From: Yersinia rohdei ATCC 43380
Lineage (GTDB): Bacteria; Pseudomonadota; Gammaproteobacteria; Enterobacterales; Enterobacteriaceae
Direction of reading: 5' to 3'
Length of the DNA stretch: 64,000 nucleotides
NCBI RefSeq assembly: GCF_000173775.1
Contig: NZ_ACCD01000003.1
Location: 1-64,000, forward strand
Part shown: positions 20,416-31,064 of the stretch, in pieces
Layout of the letters: each line of letters opens with the position of its first letter
Numbering within the stretch: position 1 is the stretch's first letter
Made by a program: the position numbers and the translations under genes
The notes under the pieces: model-generated
What the model saw: only the letters and a program-made list of their open reading frames with translations
What the model was told of the DNA's origin: nothing
The model's database searches: none

Positions 20416-23400
20416 TTACAAACTGCCCGGTGTACGGCTACGGTTTGACGAAACAATACGCCCACGCCCCAACGTTTCCAAACGCGCCTGGAATGGTGGG
20501 AATGGCAGAGTAATGCCATGCTCGCGGTAACCTTCCAGAATCAGCTGGTGGATTTCGTGGCGCAGCGGCATACGATGGCCCATTTCGGCGGCGTAAATAC
20601 GCAATTCGAAAATCTGAATCCCTTGTTGCAGGTCGACCAAATAGACTTCCGGCGGCGGATTATCCAATACCAGCGTACAGCGGCGCGCTGCGGTCAGTAA
20701 TACTTCTGTCACTTCTTCACTGCTGGTTTCTGCCGGTGCCGGTACCGTCAGCACCACACGGGTAATTGAATCCGATAACGACCAGTTAATAAATTGCTCA
20801 GTAATAAAGGCCTTATTTGGCACGATAATTTCTTTGCGATCCCAGTCAGAGATAGTGGTGGCTCGGGTATTAATTTTGGTGACACTGCCGGTGAGCTCGC
20901 GGATAGTCACGGTATCGCCAATCCGGATCGGTTTTTCAAACAAAATTATCAAGCCGGAGACAAAGTTGGCAAAAATTTCCTGCAAACCAAAACCCAAACC
21001 TAAACCGAGTGCAGCAACCAGCCACTGGAATTTCGCCCACTCGATCCCCAGCATCGAGAAACCGAGCAATCCACCGAACAAGATCAACAGATACTTGGTG
21101 ATAGTCGAGATGGCATAGCCGGTTCCTGGCGTCAGATCCAAATGCTGTAACAGTGCCAGCTCCAGTAAGGCGGGCAAATTACGCACCAATTGAGTGGTAA
21201 CAATCATCACCAAAATGGCGATCAGCAGTGATCCCATAGTGATAGCCTGCACCGACTCAATGCCATTAATGCTCGATGACGAATCCCACAGGCGGATGTT
21301 TTCCAGGAAACCAAAAGCGGAGTGAATCTCAGACCATAATGCGATCACCGAAACTAATGCGATCATCGTCAAAATTGATCGCACTAACCGCAGGGACTGG
21401 GCGCTGATCACATCCAGATCAATGACAGGCTCTTCTACGTCAATGGATCCTTCGGTGCTGTTATTGTGCGGAATATCTTCCTCGCCACGAGCACGCTGTG
21501 CCAGGATATCGGCCCGCCGCTGTTTGGCCCGGTCGAAAGCAATTCGTCGACGCTGAATCAGCATCCAACGGCGAATAATATAGTAAACCACTAGCAGGAA
21601 GAACCAGATGGCAACCGAGGTCTCCAGCCGCGCCAGCAGCGCCTGTGAGGTGGTGAGATAACCCAGTGCTGATGCCAATGCCGCAATCAATGGTGCAGAT
21701 AACAGTAGCGCCCAGAGCGCGACGTTAACGATATTCTCCCCAGAGCCTTTTTTATCCAAATAGAGCGGGATACCGGCACGTTTCAGACTGTTAGTGACCA
21801 AACTCAAGGCAATACACAGCAAGATAAAGCATAGCCGACCAAGTGTGCCGGCAAATTCGCGGTCGTTGTAATTCTCGAAGGTAATCAGCGCCATCATTAG
21901 CGGGACAATCAGCCACACTGACAAGCGATAAAAGCGCATTGCCCGCCCAACTTGGGTAGGTGACCAGCGGAAATGGGTGATAAACAGGCCATGCGGGTGC
22001 GCGAATGCGGCGCTGATCATAAATATCCATAACACCGGCACCGTTGCAGTAACGGCATTACCAATGGCGATAGCCATCGGAAATGACCAGGCATTTTGTA
22101 ATCCATAACCAACCGCCGCCCATAAGACGGGCAGTGGCAGTGCTATCAGAATTGACCAAAAAACGGTACGTAACGTCAGAGAGAAATGGTCTTGCGTAAC
22201 TTTGCCCACCCGGCTGCTGGCGCGCTCCAGAAAAGCATGATAGTGACGGCGAGAGCTGATACTGAAGCCGACAAACAGTAGGGCACCAATAATTGGCAGT
22301 AATGTTTCTTGGCTAGTCATCATCATCATGAAAGCCCCACTCAACTGTGAGAGCGTATCTAGCGACAATAAACGCGTAAGGTCGTGAGCAACATAAATCG
22401 GATAGGAAAGTGATATCGGGCTAACATCTGCGACCCAAAACAGATAGCGGTGAGTCGCTTCGCGAACCTCGCTCAGTGCATCCACTAATTGGCTATTAGC
22501 CACTTTCAGCTTGGTCAGTTCAAGAATCTGGGTGTCATAACCCGAGAGCAAAGAGTTAAGTAATTCCCGCTGTGTGCGCCATTGGGCATCGAGGATCCGC
22601 TGTTGTTCAGTGGTGAGCGGCGCCCCATCGTCTTGCATTAATGGGGTATTCTGTTGCTGTAATTTCTCCAGCATATCTTCATATTGCAGACGCTGAACCC
22701 GCAGCTGGGCCATATCACGATCCAGTTGCTGGGATTTTGGCACATCAGGTAACCTGGCAACTTGTGCTCGCAGCGCTTCGCCTAATGCGGTTGAAACACC
22801 CAGCCACTGCGCCTGTTCACGAATAGTGCTCAGTGCCTGCCGGACTTGTTGTGTCTGAGCTACCGCCTGACGTTGCTGTGACGAAATAAGATCAATACGC
22901 TGTGCTTGCTGATTTAGCGCTTGAGACAGCTCGCGGTTTATTTGCAACTGCTGAGTAATAGATTCGGGTAAGTCACCGCCTTGCTCGGCCAGCAACTCGG
23001 TTCGCTCAAGCGCTTTTTCAGCGGCTTGTTGGCGCTGATTATTCAGATTGTTACGCAAGGTTTGCAGCTGGGCATCGACCCGTTCCTGACGTTTTTTGTA
23101 TAACTCGGCACGCAATCGCGACAGTTCCTGCCGATTATTGGCAGAAAGCTGGGAAAGCTCTAACTCATTGGCTTTGGCTTTGCGGGCCACAGCTTCAGCT
23201 TGTAATAGAGCAAACTGCGCCTGTGTTACTGGGTTGGTAGGGCTACTTTGTGCCTGAAGGCGTGAGCCAATTTCTGCCAGAATGCGGCGGGCTTCTGATT
23301 GCTGCTGCGGCAGTTGGCTGAGAGATTCACTGATTTCCCGCGCGCGATCCTGCTCTTGTTGAGACAATCGGTTCAGCTCTAACAATTGGCTACTGATTTG

Positions 23401-23829
23401 CAGCACTTGTTGCTCAAGCTCAGATGTGGACATATTACTGGGGACGGGAAGGGGTTTATCCACTTCCTGCGCCAATTGTTGCCGCAGTTCGCGCGTCAAC
23501 TTAGGAAAGTCATCAATCGCTTTTTGATACTGCTGGGCACGGATATCAGATTCTTTAGCATCCGCTAACCAGCTAAGAGCCCCTTGCAGCGCCTGAACAA
23601 TTTCTGCCTGATTGGCCATCCCTTTATTGGCTTCAGCCTGTTTAAGCTCTTGTCTTAACTGGTCTTCATTAGGCTGAGTTGCTGCTTGTAGCGGCAGGGA
23701 CAACAGCGTAATAAACGACAGTAATAGGCCAATAGAGATTAATTTGGCACATGACATTAGCTTGCAGAAAGGCATTAGCTTATAAAAAGACAGAGACTTG
23801 CCAAAAGGCCATGAAATGATTGGGTGCAA
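20416..23829 (-). CDS. mscM: miniconductance mechanosensitive channel MscM
   Basis: MscM (YjeP) is a large MscS-like channel that opens on hypo-osmotic shock. It has an N-terminal signal, a long periplasmic coiled-coil region rich in Gln and Leu (about 60-480), eleven or so membrane helices, and a C-terminal MscS domain with GLGFGLQEIFANFVSG and RIGDTVTIRELTGSVTKI. The start is uncertain. I favour TTG at 23829 because AAGGAG lies 7 nt upstream, giving 1137 residues. The frame is open to a TTG at 23856, and E. coli MscM is 30 residues shorter at this end. An ERIC lies just upstream. Confidence 0.93.
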   Translation of the reverse strand: MHPIISWPFGKSLSFYKLMPFCKLMSCAKLISIGLLLSFITLLSLPLQAATQPNEDQLRQELKQAEANKGMANQAEIVQALQGALSWLADAKESDIRAQQYQKAIDDFPKLTRELRQQLAQEVDKPLPVPSNMSTSELEQQVLQISSQLLELNRLSQQEQDRAREISESLSQLPQQQSEARRILAEIGSRLQAQSSPTNPVTQAQFALLQAEAVARKAKANELELSQLSANNRQELSRLRAELYKKRQERVDAQLQTLRNNLNNQRQQAAEKALERTELLAEQGGDLPESITQQLQINRELSQALNQQAQRIDLISSQQRQAVAQTQQVRQALSTIREQAQWLGVSTALGEALRAQVARLPDVPKSQQLDRDMAQLRVQRLQYEDMLEKLQQQNTPLMQDDGAPLTTEQQRILDAQWRTQRELLNSLLSGYDTQILELTKLKVANSQLVDALSEVREATHRYLFWVADVSPISLSYPIYVAHDLTRLLSLDTLSQLSGAFMMMMTSQETLLPIIGALLFVGFSISSRRHYHAFLERASSRVGKVTQDHFSLTLRTVFWSILIALPLPVLWAAVGYGLQNAWSFPMAIAIGNAVTATVPVLWIFMISAAFAHPHGLFITHFRWSPTQVGRAMRFYRLSVWLIVPLMMALITFENYNDREFAGTLGRLCFILLCIALSLVTNSLKRAGIPLYLDKKGSGENIVNVALWALLLSAPLIAALASALGYLTTSQALLARLETSVAIWFFLLVVYYIIRRWMLIQRRRIAFDRAKQRRADILAQRARGEEDIPHNNSTEGSIDVEEPVIDLDVISAQSLRLVRSILTMIALVSVIALWSEIHSAFGFLENIRLWDSSSSINGIESVQAITMGSLLIAILVMIVTTQLVRNLPALLELALLQHLDLTPGTGYAISTITKYLLILFGGLLGFSMLGIEWAKFQWLVAALGLGLGFGLQEIFANFVSGLIILFEKPIRIGDTVTIRELTGSVTKINTRATTISDWDRKEIIVPNKAFITEQFINWSLSDSITRVVLTVPAPAETSSEEVTEVLLTAARRCTLVLDNPPPEVYLVDLQQGIQIFELRIYAAEMGHRMPLRHEIHQLILEGYREHGITLPFPPFQARLETLGRGRIVSSNRSRTPGSL

Positions 23830-23864
23830 GTAAGGGCTCCTTAACATCAACATCAATTACGTTT

Positions 23865-23985
23865 TATCCTTAGCACGTGAAGCCGCAGAGGTGAGTCTGG
23901 TTCAGTCACCCGAATCACTTGATTATCTAAGTTCATCGGGTTCAGTTCGCTGACTATTTACCTGCCACGCCAAATGCTTTGGATA
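23865..23985. repeat. ERIC element between psd and mscM
   Basis: About 121 bp, from TATCCTTAGCACGTGAAGCC to CAAATGCTTTGGATA, with the core TCACCCGAATCACTTGATTA...TTCATCGGGTTCAG. It sits 36 bp before the preferred mscM start, so any psd-mscM transcript would carry it. Confidence 0.83.
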
Positions 23986-23998
23986 GGGTTGCGCAAGG

Positions 23999-24868
23999 TC
24001 ACTCAGGGACGATTTCGGCGAGCACTGCACCCACACGGGTAACCGAACCGCTGTTTAACTGTGGCGCAAAATACACTTTACCCTCAGCAAACAAGTTAAT
24101 CACCGTAGAGCCTAATTTAAAGCGGCCCATTTCTTGCCCTTTTTCCAATGTGACAGCAGCTTCAGTACCTTCCTGCGGGTATGTCCAACGGCGAATAACA
24201 CCTTCCCGTGGTGGGGTAATTGTCCCCGCCCAGACAGTTTCAATACTTCCGACAATAGTGGCACCCACCAAAATTTGCGCCATCGGGCCAACAGCGGTGT
24301 CGAAGATACAAATGACGCGCTCATTACGTGCAAACAAGTTGGGTACATTTGCTGCGGTCAGCGGGTTAACCGAGAATAAATCGCCCGGAACATAAATCAT
24401 TTCACGCAACGTACCCGCGCATGGCATATGTACCCGGTGATAATCCCGAGGAGCCAGATAGGTGGTAACGAACTGACCATTTTGGAACTCGGCTGCCAGC
24501 ATATAGTTACCCGCCAGCAAAGCTTCCAAACTGTAATTATGGCCTTTGGCCTGCAAAATTTGTTGGTCATGAATGGTACCTAACTGACTGATAGCACCAT
24601 CAGCAGGTTGGGCCAACAAATTTTCTTCAACCACAATCGGGCGGACACCGGCGCGCAGCGGGCGCACAAAAAACTCATTAAACGTACGATAAGCAGAGAA
24701 TTCAGGGTCTTGTGCTTCTTTCATCTCAACTTTGTAATAGCGAGCAAAGGCTTTAATAACCAGTTGTGTCAACCAGCCGCCTTGAATATCTGCCCCCCAG
24801 CCAGCCAAACGGGTTAGGCCAAGTTTTGGCAGTAAATACTGTAATCTGATTTTAATACTGTCTAGCAC
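23999..24868 (-). CDS. psd: phosphatidylserine decarboxylase proenzyme
   Basis: Psd makes phosphatidylethanolamine from phosphatidylserine at the inner membrane. The 289-residue proenzyme cleaves itself at the conserved LGST motif (G253/S254 in [11 protein letters not shown]), creating the pyruvoyl group on the small alpha chain. Other family marks are the His-containing [16 protein letters not shown]. The start codon is GTG, preceded by GAGG. It lies between rsgA and mscM, all on the same strand. Confidence 0.97.
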   Translation of the reverse strand: MLDSIKIRLQYLLPKLGLTRLAGWGADIQGGWLTQLVIKAFARYYKVEMKEAQDPEFSAYRTFNEFFVRPLRAGVRPIVVEENLLAQPADGAISQLGTIHDQQILQAKGHNYSLEALLAGNYMLAAEFQNGQFVTTYLAPRDYHRVHMPCAGTLREMIYVPGDLFSVNPLTAANVPNLFARNERVICIFDTAVGPMAQILVGATIVGSIETVWAGTITPPREGVIRRWTYPQEGTEAAVTLEKGQEMGRFKLGSTVINLFAEGKVYFAPQLNSGSVTRVGAVLAEIVPE

Positions 24869-24929
24869 GTAGACCTCTTGAGTTTTTTATTAGCGATAAT
24901 AATGAGGGGCGCAATTCCCTTTATAATTG

Positions 24930-25006
24930 AAATTACAGCAGTATTAGCTGCATTCACCACCCCGAATCACTGACTGGCAGTTCATCGGGGTGTGTTTACT
25001 TCCCCG
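24930..25006. repeat. partial ERIC with strong core hairpin between rsgA and psd
   Basis: The core CACCCCGA (24958-24965) pairs perfectly with TCGGGGTG (24985-24992), and the flanking GCAGTATTAGCTG is ERIC-like. The distal end seems lost where the rsgA stop codon begins. The hairpin could act as a weak terminator or RNA processing site between rsgA and psd. Confidence 0.55.
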
Positions 25007-25008
25007 GA

Positions 25009-26061
25009 TTACTTTTCGTCGCTATCCGATGTTTTGCGCGGTTTTGCTTGTTCCATACTTTCCAGAATGCGATGGTAATTATCAAAGCGCTCTTCGGCAA
25101 TTTTACCTTGCTCCACGGCTTCACGTAGGGCGCAGCCAGGATCGTTGCTATGGCTGCAGTCACGGAACTTGCAATGACCAAGATAATCACGGAATTCGAC
25201 AAACCCTTGTGTGATTTGTTCCGGAGCCAAATGCCAAAGGCCAAATTCACGGACTCCCGGTGAATCAATAACATCGCCGCCATGCTGGAAATGATACAAA
25301 CGGGCGGCGGTGGTGGTGTGCTGGCCCAGACCCGAGTTACCGGAAACAGTATTGACCAGAATTTCATTATCTGTTGGCGGTAACAGGGCATTTAGCAGAC
25401 TGGATTTACCCACCCCTGACTGACCAGCAAAGATACTGATTCGCCCGGCCAGCGCCTGTTCAAAGGCTTCCATCCCTTCACGGGTCTGGCTGGAGACTTC
25501 CAATACGTTGTAGCCAATACGACGGTAAATATCCATCATGCCATCAACAAATTTACGGCCATCTGCATCCAGTAAATCGATCTTATTCAGGACGATTAAT
25601 GGCTCGACCTCCAGTGTTTCACAGGCCACCAGATAGCGATCGATAATATTAAGCGAAAGTTCGGGTAAGATCGCCGATACGATAACGATCTGATCAATAT
25701 TAGCGGCGATTGGCTTCACGCCATCATAAAGATCAGGGCGTGTTAGAACCGATGTCCGCTCATGAACCGCTTCGACAATCCCTTTAACTCGGACACCTTC
25801 CTGCGCTTGCAGGCCAGGACGCCAGACCACACGGTCACCGGTGACCAGCGATTTTATAGTACGGCGGATATTACACCGGTGCTGAACACCATCAGTGGCC
25901 TCTACATCGGCATGCTGACCGAAACGGCTGATTACGATACCTTCTTGCGCATCGCCAAGCTGAGAGTCATCTAACTCAGGTTTTCTATCAGTGCGAAGCC
26001 GGCGCTGATGGTTAGCCTGCACACGGCGTTGTTGACCTTTCGACAGTTTATTCTTGCTCAC
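25009..26061 (-). CDS. rsgA: ribosome small-subunit-dependent GTPase RsgA
   Basis: RsgA acts late in 30S subunit assembly and releases RbfA. The 350-residue protein has the circularly permuted GTPase order: an N-terminal OB fold, then G4 (VLNKIDLL), then G1 ([10 protein letters not shown]), then G3 (DSPG). It ends with a zinc-binding segment [14 protein letters not shown]. The N-terminus is basic ([14 protein letters not shown]). The start codon is GTG with GAGG upstream. It is divergent from orn. Confidence 0.97.
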   Translation of the reverse strand: MSKNKLSKGQQRRVQANHQRRLRTDRKPELDDSQLGDAQEGIVISRFGQHADVEATDGVQHRCNIRRTIKSLVTGDRVVWRPGLQAQEGVRVKGIVEAVHERTSVLTRPDLYDGVKPIAANIDQIVIVSAILPELSLNIIDRYLVACETLEVEPLIVLNKIDLLDADGRKFVDGMMDIYRRIGYNVLEVSSQTREGMEAFEQALAGRISIFAGQSGVGKSSLLNALLPPTDNEILVNTVSGNSGLGQHTTTAARLYHFQHGGDVIDSPGVREFGLWHLAPEQITQGFVEFRDYLGHCKFRDCSHSNDPGCALREAVEQGKIAEERFDNYHRILESMEQAKPRKTSDSDEK

Positions 26062-26179
26062 TGTGCCTCACTTGAATCTGCATTTATCGCTCGCTGCGAC
26101 CAAAAAGGCTATGATACACATTATTTTATCATTTGACCGTTTGTTCGGTAGTCCCACCAGCTAACAGGCAGGAAATATC

Positions 26180-26725
26180 ATGGCAGAGAATCAAAATAAT
26201 CTGATCTGGATCGATCTGGAAATGACCGGTCTTGATCCACAGCGGGATCGGATCATTGAGATAGCCACTCTGGTTACCGATGCGAATCTTAATATACTGG
26301 CAGAAGGCCCAGTGCTGGCCGTCCATCAGTCTGATGAGCAACTTGGCCTTATGGATGAGTGGAATGTGCGAACGCATACCGGCAGTGGGCTGGTAGCGCG
26401 GGTGAAGGCCAGCACTATTAATGACCATGATGCTGAATTGCAAACTATTGAATTTTTGAAACAATGGGTTCCGGCAGGTGCTTCACCTATCTGTGGCAAC
26501 AGTGTGGGCCAAGATCGGCGTTTCTTGTTCCGTTATATGCCAGAACTTGAAGCCTATTTCCATTACCGCTATCTGGATGTGAGCACCTTAAAAGAACTGG
26601 CTCGCCGCTGGAAACCAGAAATTCTACCTGGTTTCAAAAAGCAAAATACCCATCAGGCATTAGATGATATTCGCGAGTCAGTGGCGGAACTTGCTTATTA
26701 TCGTGAGCATTTTATTCAACTCTAA
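26180..26725 (+). CDS. orn: oligoribonuclease
   Basis: Orn degrades RNA fragments of two to five nucleotides, especially dinucleotides including pGpG, to mononucleotides. It is usually essential. The 181 residues show the DEDDh exonuclease motifs IDLEMTGLD (Exo I), [10 protein letters not shown] (Exo II) and [10 protein letters not shown] (Exo III with catalytic His and Asp). AGGAAATATC precedes the ATG. An ERIC follows immediately. Confidence 0.98.
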   Translation: MAENQNNLIWIDLEMTGLDPQRDRIIEIATLVTDANLNILAEGPVLAVHQSDEQLGLMDEWNVRTHTGSGLVARVKASTINDHDAELQTIEFLKQWVPAGASPICGNSVGQDRRFLFRYMPELEAYFHYRYLDVSTLKELARRWKPEILPGFKKQNTHQALDDIRESVAELAYYREHFIQL

Positions 26726-26842
26726 TGCCCTTCGCCCTTGAAGTTGCAGGGTTGTTAGCTACGCGCGCGCATCTCTTACTTGAGTAAGCTCATCGGGATG
26801 CGTTTGCTTGTTGCCGGCCTGCAATTCCAATGACTTTGGGTA
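26726..26842. repeat. ERIC element after orn
   Basis: About 117 bp starting at the orn stop codon (TGCCCTTCGCCCTTGAAGTTGC) and ending CAATGACTTTGGGTAT. The core is CTTACTTGAGTAAGCTCATCGGGATGCG. The following 200 bp up to the tRNA promoter hold no visible gene. Confidence 0.8.
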
Positions 26843-27045
26843 TCTCATTGGAGTTGCAGGCAAAAGTGCTCATCTGCAACGCTAATGATTTTAGGTCTAT
26901 ACTGTATTTCGCCTAAAAGTATTATGCTTTACCCAATGAATTTGTCTCGGTGATGTTTTATTTCGCAACCAGTGCTGGCAAACTGCGCATATTGCTGTTT
27001 TTATCAGCACTTGAACCGAAAAATGATTTTTTTGCTTTCAGGGGC

Positions 27046-27073
27046 TTGCGGCAAAACGGATTTCTCGTATAAT
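27046..27073 (+). promoter_or_regulatory. promoter of the tRNA-Gly operon
   Basis: TTGCGG (27046-27051) and TATAAT (27068-27073) are separated by 16 bp and followed by a GC-rich discriminator GCGCACCCC, as in stringently controlled stable-RNA promoters. Confidence 0.8.
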
Positions 27074-27145
27074 GCGCACCCCGTACCGATGAAGAATTCG
27101 CAAGCATGCGCTGACCGATTTAGTACGAGTAAAGTAGGGCACAGA

Positions 27146-27221
<76 letters not shown>

Positions 27222-27321
27222 ATTTCTAGTTCAGTCAAGAAATTGGTAATAAAGATAAGCAGTGGCAAAAATAAAATAAATAAAGTGATGCGTTTTTTCT
27301 TTTATAATGCATGACGGCGAC

Positions 27322-27397
<76 letters not shown>

Positions 27398-27481
27398 AAA
27401 TTTTATTTTTCTTGGTTCTGGTTATTGTAAAGAGTAAATGTCAAATGCTGTCATAACAGCAGGGTGCAATAGCATCTCAAT

Positions 27482-27557
<76 letters not shown>

Positions 27558-27583
27558 AATTTTTTCAATCAATTCTGTTTTAA

Positions 27584-27819
27584 TTATCCACAGCTACGTT
27601 GTGCATCCAGCCCCTTGTTACATACATTGTATTAACTTCGTCAACAGAGTTATCCACAGATTCTGTTCTTTTTTTATTCAGCTTATAATTTAATCGCTTT
27701 TATTCGCTTTTTTATATCTAATTGATTTTTATGCGTATATTTTTATATGAAAATGTTACAGCGATCACTTGTGCTTTTTTTTGCACTTGATTGCCAAGGT
27801 GTTTTTATTTTTATGCACA
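27584..27819. other. datA: datA-like cluster of DnaA boxes with IHF-like site
   Basis: Two perfect DnaA boxes TTATCCACA (27584-27592 and 27650-27658) and a third consensus box TTATGCACA (27811-27819) lie on the plus strand in AT-rich DNA. TATCTAATTGATT (27715-27727), between the second and third boxes, matches the IHF consensus on the other strand with one mismatch. E. coli datA, which titrates DnaA and with IHF promotes DnaA-ATP hydrolysis, lies in the same place between the glyVXY tRNAs and queG. Function here is inferred. The rest of the gap 27558-27899 has no gene. Confidence 0.65.
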
Positions 27820-27899
27820 GGAAAAATCTGAGTATATTCACGATATGAATAGCTAAAAAAATCTACCCCACGTCATTCAACTTTAAGGCAAAGCTGGTA

Positions 27900-29063
27900 T
27901 CAAGCGTCTCGTGGCAGGCCTTTTTCAATGGCTCTCACCAGCCGTTTTTTCTGCGGTGTTTGAATATCCCCTATCAGGGTTGCGCGCCTGCTCAATTGTT
28001 GTGAAATTGCCCACTCAATATGTTCATCTAACATAGGGTGAATGCCTCTGCGGGCTTCCAGTGCCAAGACGATACGGTCAAGGTAGGGCGCATTACCCAA
28101 TGCGACAGAGATATTACGTAACCAGCGCAGATGGCCAATTCGCCGAATGGCAGAACCTTCCGTTATTCGCAAAAACTTCTCTTCGTTCCAGGCAAATAAA
28201 TCCAGTAACTGTGGGGTGTGCAGCACCGCGCGTGGGCTGAAATCTTCTTCATCGGTTAATTGTGAAAAGCGGTTCCACGGGCAGATTAGCTGGCAATCAT
28301 CACAGCCATAAATACGATTGCCCATGAGTGGGCGAAGCTCTTCGGGTATCGCACCCTCTAATTCAATCGTCAGATAAGAGATACAGCGGCGCGCATCAAC
28401 GGTGTAGGGCGCGACGATAGCGCCGGTTGGGCAGGTTGTGATACAGGCGACACAGCGGCCACATTGCTCTGCTTGTGGTTTATCAACTGGCAGTGGCAGG
28501 TCGATAAGCAATTCGCCAAGGAAGAACCAGGAACCCGCATCACGATTTAAAATTAGTGAGTGCTTACCAACCCATCCAATCCCCGCTTTGGCGGCCAGTG
28601 AACGTTCCATTATGGGGGCGGAGTCAACGAATGGCCGAAAATTGATTTCGTTAGCCGCCGATGGCTCCTGCTCAAGACAATAACTTTGGATTTGGTCACC
28701 TAATTTTTTTAGGCGCTGGCGCAAGAGTTTATGATAATCACGGCCTAATGCGTAGCGGCTGACATAGCCTAGTTCTGAATCTTTTAATGTGCTGGCAAAC
28801 GCCGCTTTGGCGGGTAAATAATTCATCCGCACACTGATAACCCGCAGTGTTCCGGGCAATAATTCATGGGCGCGGGCGCGCAGCATGCCGTGGCGGGCCA
28901 TCCAGGCCATTTCGCCATGATATTGTTTATCAAGCCAGGCCTGTAATCGCGGTTCTTCGGCAGTTAAATCTGTATCGCAGATACCGACTTGCTGGAAACC
29001 TAGCGATTGCCCCCATTGCTTGATATGTTGGGCTAATTGATTCAGATCGAGGGGATGTGCCAT
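27900..29063 (-). CDS. queG: epoxyqueuosine reductase QueG
   Basis: QueG performs the last step of queuosine formation in tRNA, reducing epoxyqueuosine with a cobalamin cofactor and two [4Fe-4S] clusters. Cluster ligands are seen in CGRCVACITTCPTGAI and CDDCQLICPWN. The C-terminal HEAT-like region includes RRIGHLRWLRNISVALGN. The ATG at 29063 gives 387 residues and matches the E. coli start; an open frame extends to 29147 inside nnr. The start codon overlaps that of the divergent nnr within one CATG. Confidence 0.96.
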   Translation of the reverse strand: MAHPLDLNQLAQHIKQWGQSLGFQQVGICDTDLTAEEPRLQAWLDKQYHGEMAWMARHGMLRARAHELLPGTLRVISVRMNYLPAKAAFASTLKDSELGYVSRYALGRDYHKLLRQRLKKLGDQIQSYCLEQEPSAANEINFRPFVDSAPIMERSLAAKAGIGWVGKHSLILNRDAGSWFFLGELLIDLPLPVDKPQAEQCGRCVACITTCPTGAIVAPYTVDARRCISYLTIELEGAIPEELRPLMGNRIYGCDDCQLICPWNRFSQLTDEEDFSPRAVLHTPQLLDLFAWNEEKFLRITEGSAIRRIGHLRWLRNISVALGNAPYLDRIVLALEARRGIHPMLDEHIEWAISQQLSRRATLIGDIQTPQKKRLVRAIEKGLPRDA

Positions 29064-30576
29064 GACAGACCATAGTAAGAAACAAATCGGTGTCAGTTTA
29101 CCACATTCTGTTTTTTCTGCGGACTGGGTGCGCCAAAACGAGGCCATCGGCGCGGCACACTTCTCCCTGAGTTTGTTTGATTTGATGGTGAGAGCCGGAA
29201 ATGCAGCATTTGACTTGGCGCATAAGCAATATCCGACGGCGCGCCACTGGCTGATTTTGTGTGGTCACGGCAATAATGGGGGGGATGGCTATATTGTGGC
29301 CTGCCGGGCATTAGCGGCGGGCTTGAATGTCACTCTTATCGCCTGTCCGGGTAATCGCCCATTACCTGCACAAGCTCATCAGGCGCAAGCCCAGTGGCTG
29401 GCGGCAGGAGGAATCATTAATCCGCCTGATATTGCATGGCCGCAACATGTCGATTTAATTATCGATGGCTTGTTGGGGATTGGCCTACGAGCCGCGCCGC
29501 AAGGGGTTTATGCCACACTGATAGACACAGCGAACCGCCATCGGGCCGCAAAAATTGCGTTGGATATTCCTTCCGGACTGAGTGCCGATAGCGGTGCTGC
29601 CCCCGGCTCCGTTATTCGTGCGGATCACACCCTGACGTTTGTCGCGTTGAAACCCGGCTTACTCACCGGACAGGCCCGTGATTGGGTCGGGCATCTGCAT
29701 TGTCATGATTTGGGACTGACGGCATGGTTAGATACTCAGCCGGCTCAAATTGAGCGAATAACCGCGGTGCACCTGTCACAGTGGCTGAAACCGCGCCGCC
29801 CTTGCGCCCATAAAGGTGAACATGGGCGTTTACTGCTGGTGGGCGGGGATAAAGGGCTGGGCGGGGCTATTCGTATGGCGGGTGAAGCCGCATTACGTAG
29901 CGGTGCTGGATTAGTGCGAGTGCTTACTCACACTGAACATATAGCGCCGATTTTGGCCGCTTGTCCTGAACTGATGGTGCAGGAACTCACGGATGAAACC
30001 CTGGCACAAAGTATTGATTGGGCTGATGTGTTGGTGGTTGGGCCGGGGCTAGGGCAATCTGAGTGGGGCAGGAATGCTCTGAATTTATTGCAACAAAGTG
30101 ATAAACCAGCATTATGGGATGCAGATGCTCTCAACTTGCTGGCATTAAATCCTCATAGGCGTCAGAATCGGGTATTGACTCCCCATCCTGGCGAAGCGGC
30201 ACGTCTGCTCGGTTGTCACGTCGCTGATATTGAAAGTGACCGCTTACTTTCTGCCCGTAACATTGTTAAACAATATGGTGGGGTGGTGGTATTGAAAGGG
30301 GCTGGTACTCTTATTGCCAGTGAACAGGGGGAGATGGCGATTGCTGATGTGGGTAATGCTGGGATGGCCTCCGGGGGAATGGGGGATATTCTGTCCGGTA
30401 TTATTGGTAGTTTGATAGCACAAAAGCTGGTGCTGTATGATGCCGCCTGTGCGGGTTGTGTTGTGCATGGCGTTGCGGCAGACAGACTGGCAGAAGTTCA
30501 AGGCACCCGGGGTTTACTGGCAACAGATTTATTGCCGGTTATTCCGAAGTACGTTAATCCTGAGTTAGCAAGATAG
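29062..30576 (+). CDS. nnr: bifunctional NAD(P)H-hydrate epimerase / ADP-dependent dehydratase
   Basis: Nnr repairs damaged, hydrated NADH and NADPH. The N-terminal half (about 1-215) is the epimerase with [14 protein letters not shown]. The C-terminal half is a ribokinase-like dehydratase with [33 protein letters not shown] and [15 protein letters not shown]. The 504 residues match E. coli YjeF. It begins the operon nnr-tsaE-amiB-mutL-miaA-hfq-hflX-hflKC. Confidence 0.97.
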   Translation: MTDHSKKQIGVSLPHSVFSADWVRQNEAIGAAHFSLSLFDLMVRAGNAAFDLAHKQYPTARHWLILCGHGNNGGDGYIVACRALAAGLNVTLIACPGNRPLPAQAHQAQAQWLAAGGIINPPDIAWPQHVDLIIDGLLGIGLRAAPQGVYATLIDTANRHRAAKIALDIPSGLSADSGAAPGSVIRADHTLTFVALKPGLLTGQARDWVGHLHCHDLGLTAWLDTQPAQIERITAVHLSQWLKPRRPCAHKGEHGRLLLVGGDKGLGGAIRMAGEAALRSGAGLVRVLTHTEHIAPILAACPELMVQELTDETLAQSIDWADVLVVGPGLGQSEWGRNALNLLQQSDKPALWDADALNLLALNPHRRQNRVLTPHPGEAARLLGCHVADIESDRLLSARNIVKQYGGVVVLKGAGTLIASEQGEMAIADVGNAGMASGGMGDILSGIIGSLIAQKLVLYDAACAGCVVHGVAADRLAEVQGTRGLLATDLLPVIPKYVNPELAR

Positions 30577-30586
30577 ATATCATAGA

Positions 30587-31057
30587 ATGAAAGAACTCGT
30601 TTTACCTCTGCCTGATGAGGCAGCGACCGTTGCATTAGGGGCTGCTTTGGCCCATGCCTTCAATGGGGCCAGCGTTATTTATCTGTTCGGCGATTTAGGG
30701 GCCGGAAAAACGACTTTCAGCCGTGGCTTTCTTCAAGCCCTTGGCCATTGTGGGCATGTTAAAAGCCCGACTTATACTTTGGTTGAACCTTATGCCTTGA
30801 CGCCAAGGCCGGTTTATCATTTTGACCTGTATCGTCTGGCAGACCCTGAAGAGCTAGAGTTTATGGGCATTCGCGACTATTTCGATACACAGGCGATTTG
30901 CCTGGTGGAATGGCCACAGCAAGGGGCTGGATTCTTGCCTCAGGCGGATGTGGAACTGCATTTGTCTTATCAGGATGAAGGGCGAGAAGCGCGTCTGCTG
31001 GCGATTTCTGATGCGGGTGCACAAGTGTTGCGCCGTTTAGCTGCTGTGCAAGGATAA
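30587..31057 (+). CDS. tsaE: tRNA t6A biosynthesis ATPase TsaE
   Basis: TsaE is the ATPase that works with TsaB and TsaD to make threonylcarbamoyladenosine at position 37 of ANN-decoding tRNAs. The 156-residue protein has a Walker A motif [13 protein letters not shown], the family block [12 protein letters not shown], and [22 protein letters not shown]. It starts 10 bp after nnr and ends 7 bp before amiB. Confidence 0.97.
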   Translation: MKELVLPLPDEAATVALGAALAHAFNGASVIYLFGDLGAGKTTFSRGFLQALGHCGHVKSPTYTLVEPYALTPRPVYHFDLYRLADPEELEFMGIRDYFDTQAICLVEWPQQGAGFLPQADVELHLSYQDEGREARLLAISDAGAQVLRRLAAVQG

Positions 31058-31064
31058 TGAGATA

